The notes below the pieces were generated by a model. The model ran no database searches, was not told the DNA's origin, and was given only the letters and a program-made list of their open reading frames with translations. A stretch of 26,185 nt of DNA, taken from positions 1-26,185 of IMG/VR virus record IMGVR_UViG_3300023174_002247. One strand, written 5' to 3'. Shown here piece after piece: positions 22,910-26,185 of this stretch. A program made the translations under genes and the position numbers. Numbering within the stretch: position 1 is the stretch's first letter; each line of letters starts with the position of its first letter. The stretch is from a virus.

Positions 22910-25457
22910 AGAAACTCTCCAACGAATTTCGTTTCTCAGTTGACCAATTCATACAATCTAAAATCACTTTGATGGGTTCAAGGAACGCCTTATCAAATTG
23001 CATATCATAATCAACATAAGGTTGCAATTCAAATTCTTTTGGCAACCTACTTGGGAAAGAAATGACCATATCTTTAAACGGGTTAGGTTGTTTCAGATAG
23101 GTGAATTTTAGTTTCTCACCTTCTTGGATAAGAGGGTAAGTCTTTGTTAAATTCTTCTGTTTCAAATAATGATTGTAAAGAATTGCACCCTTAACATGAA
23201 TAGGTGTGCCTTTCTTATACATGGTAACAGAATCAGAATACTCTTTCAACCCATTGAGGCCACGGGGAAAAGAAATGTCTTCTGGTGGTAACTTCTTAAA
23301 CTCTTGTCTGAATTCTTCAATGAAGTTGTGAATATCATCTTCTGTACCATTAATCATAATCTTAATAGATAGTCTCATCTTCTCACGGATAGCCGCAGGT
23401 GTAGATGACTTAATCATTTCAAGACCCATAACTTTCATCTGTGGTTCTTTGTATTGAACACCTTCATTGTTATAGATGTTTAGAATATATCGTTTCTTAG
23501 CAGTCCAAATACCTTTGTTTGCCAATGCTTCACGTTTCATTTGCATCTTTTGGGCATACGCATGAACATACGTAGCAAGCTCCTGATAAGATGAATCAAT
23601 AAACGGTTGGATTTTATCTTCACATACACGGTCCATGAAGGCAATAACTTGTTGTTTGTCAATGCTTGGAGAGGTAGAATCTTTCTGTCCCGTTCCATAC
23701 ACATTATCAACAAGTGGACCAAGGCGTAGATAAATCGAATCTGTGTCCGAGGCGATAACATAATCTTCTTCTGTCTTTAATAATTTATTTAAATATCCAT
23801 TTAGTTTATTTTCAATCCACCTAATAGACAACTGGCCAGCAGTAGTGACGCCAAGAGCCATTCGCAAATCATAAAAGCGGAAATACTGGCTACCAAGAGC
23901 ACCATAAGCAGAATTAAGAGAAACTTTCTTTGCAAGTTGTAGGTTGTCATATCGAGCAATCTTATTTTTCAAATCTTTCTTTTTGTTCAGGTCAGTTTCA
24001 ACTTCATAGTCTTTCTTCGCCTGAATCATCATCTTCTTAAACTTACTTCTGTCAACATACATTTCTTCCAACATCTTTGGTAAAAAACCTTGTTTGTCGG
24101 TACGAAAGAATTGACCATTTGGTGTGATTGTAACACCAGATAGTTTAGAAGTATCAATCTCTTTGTCTAACATTCTATCAACAGAGATACCATCCATGAT
24201 AACTTTACGCATCTCTGGTGTGTAGTCTGTTGTTTCGACCAATGTCTCTGGAGAGATATTGTATTGCATCATCAAGTGTGGATACAAAGAGTTCAAGTCA
24301 AACGATGCAACCCAATTGTGTAAACCAACTTGTGGTATCTTTACATATGCACCTTCAAATGCAGATGACTTATGTTTTTCTTCTTTAGGTGGTACAACGA
24401 TATTCTTATCCAACAAGTAGTTATAGATTAGTGCATCCCACATACGAGTTTGTGCAAAGATATCTTCAAAGTTTGTTTTGGTGTCATATGCCAAAGTCAA
24501 ACCAAGTTCAATCAATTTCAGTTTCGCTTCAAGTTTGAAAATCAACTCAACGTCTTTGATGTTATACTCAATAAACTTTTGATGGTTCAATCGGTACAAT
24601 GCATGAAGGTTATCAAACTCATCATAAGAGATTTTACCTTCACCAAGTTCTACTTGTGCAATGTTATCCAAACGATATGATTCTTGTGACTTACCACCTG
24701 GCGCATACCATCTGTATAATTCAATATAATCTAGTGTAGATACACCAACGAATTCATATGCAGTCAACTCTCGGTTGTTTACAACAGCCTTGCGACTACT
24801 AATAAAATTCCAAGGTGATAACTTTTTTGTTTCGTCTTCACCAAGAATCTTATTGAAACGGTTTACAAGATATGGGATATCAAAGAACTTAATGTTCCAT
24901 CCTGAAATCACATCAGGACAATTTTCTTCCCAGAATCGTAAAAACTTTTTACATAATTGAAACTCATCGTCACACTTGATATAGGTTTCATCACCACGCA
25001 ACTCATAGTCACCACAAGCAAACACAACTGTTTGACCATTGAGATACTTAATACAAATTGCGGTGATAGGTTCTGTTGCAAGATATGGGTCAGGGAATCC
25101 GTTTTCAGAACCAACCTCAATATCTATTACTGCAATAGATAAGTCTTCAATCTTCCAGTCAACCATACCTTTTTGTTCATCAGCAATAAACGCATAGGCA
25201 TAACTGTTGTTACCATAGATTCTAAAATTCTCAACACCTTCATAACGATTGACGAAATCTCTAGCCTCACGGATAGATTCAAACTTCATTGGTTCAAGAT
25301 ACTCACCATCTAATGATGTGAACTTGGTCTGTTTTTTGGAAGGCAAAAACAAAGTCGGCGTGTAAGCAATTTTCAACTTAACACGCCGGCCATCTTTTAC
25401 TCCACGATAAAGAATATTGTTGCCAACAGAGGCAACATTTGTGTAGTATTTACTCAT
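22902..25457 (-). CDS. 43: DNA polymerase, family B, T4 gp43 type
   Basis: An 851-residue replicative polymerase with 3'-5' exonuclease. Exo I is D112-I-E114, Exo II includes N188...D193 (SGWNIKFFDIPYL), Exo III is Y298-x3-D302. Polymerase motif A is DLNSLYP (387-393), motif B KVSLNSAYG (511-519), motif C ASDTDSIYLR (569-578, D571 and D573). All catalytic residues are intact and no intein or split is present. The C-terminus NSLESFFG fits a sliding-clamp-binding tail, as in T4 gp43. Length is close to T4 (898). No clear Shine-Dalgarno sequence precedes the ATG; an extended -10 promoter-like element ends six bases before it. Confidence 0.97.
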   Translation of the reverse strand: MSKYYTNVASVGNNILYRGVKDGRRVKLKIAYTPTLFLPSKKQTKFTSLDGEYLEPMKFESIREARDFVNRYEGVENFRIYGNNSYAYAFIADEQKGMVDWKIEDLSIAVIDIEVGSENGFPDPYLATEPITAICIKYLNGQTVVFACGDYELRGDETYIKCDDEFQLCKKFLRFWEENCPDVISGWNIKFFDIPYLVNRFNKILGEDETKKLSPWNFISSRKAVVNNRELTAYEFVGVSTLDYIELYRWYAPGGKSQESYRLDNIAQVELGEGKISYDEFDNLHALYRLNHQKFIEYNIKDVELIFKLEAKLKLIELGLTLAYDTKTNFEDIFAQTRMWDALIYNYLLDKNIVVPPKEEKHKSSAFEGAYVKIPQVGLHNWVASFDLNSLYPHLMMQYNISPETLVETTDYTPEMRKVIMDGISVDRMLDKEIDTSKLSGVTITPNGQFFRTDKQGFLPKMLEEMYVDRSKFKKMMIQAKKDYEVETDLNKKKDLKNKIARYDNLQLAKKVSLNSAYGALGSQYFRFYDLRMALGVTTAGQLSIRWIENKLNGYLNKLLKTEEDYVIASDTDSIYLRLGPLVDNVYGTGQKDSTSPSIDKQQVIAFMDRVCEDKIQPFIDSSYQELATYVHAYAQKMQMKREALANKGIWTAKKRYILNIYNNEGVQYKEPQMKVMGLEMIKSSTPAAIREKMRLSIKIMINGTEDDIHNFIEEFRQEFKKLPPEDISFPRGLNGLKEYSDSVTMYKKGTPIHVKGAILYNHYLKQKNLTKTYPLIQEGEKLKFTYLKQPNPFKDMVISFPSRLPKEFELQPYVDYDMQFDKAFLEPIKVILDCMNWSTEKRNSLESFFG

Positions 25458-25463
25458 TCATAT

Positions 25464-25472
25464 ATTATATCA
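25464..25472 (-). promoter_or_regulatory. Possible extended -10 promoter for the polymerase gene
   Basis: TGATATAAT, an extended -10 element, lies directly before the polymerase ATG; its TGA is also the stop codon of the preceding gene. It shares TCTGATATAATA with the promoter at 26136-26164. No good -35 is visible, and initiation here would give an almost leaderless message, so the call is tentative. Confidence 0.3.
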
Positions 25473-25763
25473 GAATTTTGGAATAGAAGAGGCAATTTGA
25501 ATACCTGAACCAAAGACTTGATTGTATTGATTTGATAATTCAACGATTGGTGTTGTAACAGATTGAACAACATCTTTAGGAATATCAATACCTGTTTTGA
25601 ACTCTTCGGAAAATTCCAAATAAGGAGAAAATCCCATCATTGGACCATCCTTAGTTGGTTGCACAATAACTTGAACTGGATGTTTTACCATCCAAGAATT
25701 TAATGTTTCAGTAACTTCACCTAGAATCGTCTGATTCGTTTTGAATGTTAGTAGTTTCAGCAT
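25470..25763 (-). CDS. Small conserved phage protein upstream of the polymerase, possibly Sm-like
   Basis: A 97-residue protein. The opening LLTFKTNQTILGEVTE, then WMVKHPVQVIVQP, then MMGFSPYLEFSEEF looks like a small beta barrel of Sm/LSm type, but this is a resemblance only. The C-terminal half is helix-forming (TPIVELSNQYNQVFG). Conserved copies near gp43 in marine T4-like phages are recalled, without known role. No strong ribosome binding site; the start lies inside the end of the preceding small gene (47-base overlap). Confidence 0.75.
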   Translation of the reverse strand: MLKLLTFKTNQTILGEVTETLNSWMVKHPVQVIVQPTKDGPMMGFSPYLEFSEEFKTGIDIPKDVVQSVTTPIVELSNQYNQVFGSGIQIASSIPKF

Positions 25764-25890
25764 AATGTTTAATTTCTAAAATTGAATTAATTGGTTGTTT
25801 ATTGGAAAACTCTGTTGCTTCTCTGAGATTTTCAAACTCTTTAGATGCAACAGCATTTGAATTATTAAAATAATAAGTTACTCTATACAT
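25717..25890 (-). CDS. Small unknown protein, 57 residues
   Basis: A 57-codon frame starting MYRVTYYFNNSNAVASKEFE and ending in an acidic NESDDSR. Its ATG overlaps the stop of the 78-residue gene, and GGAG lies 12 bases upstream, longer than ideal. It fills the gap of about 120 bases between two genes and overlaps the next by 47 bases. A beta-beta-alpha pattern (YRVTYYF, then KEFENLREATEFSNK, then SILEIKHY) is plausible. No family recognised. Confidence 0.55.
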   Translation of the reverse strand: MYRVTYYFNNSNAVASKEFENLREATEFSNKQPINSILEIKHYAETTNIQNESDDSR

Positions 25891-26119
25891 TTACTTTTAT
25901 ATCTCCAGAAATCACACCAATGGTCACCCATCGTTTAGGAAAGAGCATTTCTCTTCCACGATAATCATTCATATCAGCAGTTGGGTCCTGCATCCAACCA
26001 AGAACCTCAACCATGCCATCAAAATTCCTCAAGTAGAGGTCATAACGGTCTGCTCTAGGCAGTTTAAATTCAACGGCGATTCTCTTGGCAATTTCACGAA
26101 TGTTCATAGTTTCTTTCAT
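25883..26119 (-). CDS. Small unknown protein, 78 residues
   Basis: A 78-residue protein, first gene after the strong promoter at 26136-26164. The first ATG (26119) has no clear ribosome binding site; a second in-frame ATG at 26107 is an alternative. The N-terminus NIREIAKRIAVEFKLP is a basic helix; the rest is mixed alpha/beta (DLYLRNFDGMVEVLGWMQDP, FPKRWVTIGVISG). No family recognised. Expected to be expressed early because of the promoter. Confidence 0.6.
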   Translation of the reverse strand: MKETMNIREIAKRIAVEFKLPRADRYDLYLRNFDGMVEVLGWMQDPTADMNDYRGREMLFPKRWVTIGVISGDIKVNV

Positions 26120-26135
26120 AGTTAAATCAAAATGT

Positions 26136-26164
26136 ATTATATCAGATATTTAATAGTATTGCAA
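26136..26164 (-). promoter_or_regulatory. Strong sigma70-like promoter with extended -10
   Basis: Reading leftward: TTGCAA (26164-26159), a 17-base spacer, and TATAAT (26141-26136) preceded by TG-N (TGATATAAT). This is a near-consensus host promoter, as T4-like early promoters are. It would start transcription about 10 bases before the first small gene and could drive the whole replication block, in which no terminator is seen. Confidence 0.75.
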
Positions 26165-26185
26165 GCTCTTATTTGGCAAACTTGC

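Noticed and set aside
26161-26185. Inverted GCAAG/CTTGC at the window edge as a terminator
   Set aside because: Only five base pairs with a 15-base loop and no T-run; the sequence is cut by the window edge.
1-26185. tRNA genes, CRISPR arrays, insertion sequences, inteins
   Set aside because: No cloverleaf-like segment, regular repeat array, transposase or intein junction was seen; the compact gene packing leaves little room for them.

Overview
The window looks like part of the genome of a T4-like marine myovirus (cyanophage or pelagiphage type). The sequence is A+T-rich and every convincing gene lies on the minus strand, packed with ATGA-type overlaps or gaps of at most 43 bases. There is a T4-like replication set (family B polymerase gp43, UvsX recombinase, gp41-type helicase) and a set of proteins typical of marine T4-like phages. 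No host-type gene, tRNA, insertion sequence or CRISPR array was seen. No gene-free stretch exceeds 300 bases. The host cannot be read from the sequence.

In transcription order (from high to low coordinates) there are four blocks. (1) 26185-25470: a strong sigma70-like promoter, then three small unknown genes. (2) 25457-17733: replication block with DNA polymerase, a 2-oxoglutarate/Fe oxygenase-like protein, a four-helix membrane protein, UvsX, a 103-residue unknown, the replicative helicase, and a protein resembling the DUF4338/DruA family. (3) 17723-14776: a T4-type late promoter lies in a hairpin that masks the next ribosome binding site. It is followed by an unknown 409-residue protein, a nucleotidyltransferase/RNA-ligase-like protein, and two small proteins. 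(4) 14759-5507: an 11-gene glycan island with three glycosyltransferases, two methyltransferases, GDP-mannose dehydratase, a second dehydratase of that family, GDP-fucose synthase, GmhA, HddA and a nucleotidyltransferase-cupin fusion. After it, 5472-1 holds a group of large, charged, probably virion-internal proteins; the last runs off the window.

Reading of the whole: the replication block should be expressed early to middle and the rest late. The glycan island can supply GDP-L-fucose and probably a nucleotide-activated 6-deoxy-heptose, for decorating the virion or the host surface. The most interesting signal is that several late proteins begin with a peptide like the T4 capsid-targeting sequence (MK-x-F-x-x-F-I-x-E), which in T4 sends proteins into the prohead before cleavage by the gp21 protease. 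Similar elements recur between domains of the 812-residue nucleotidyltransferase-kinase protein. This suggests enzymes packaged in the capsid, processed there, and injected with the DNA. Other notable points are a clamp-binding-like SLESFF motif shared by the polymerase C-terminus and the membrane protein, and a possible overprinted gene at 3252-3524.
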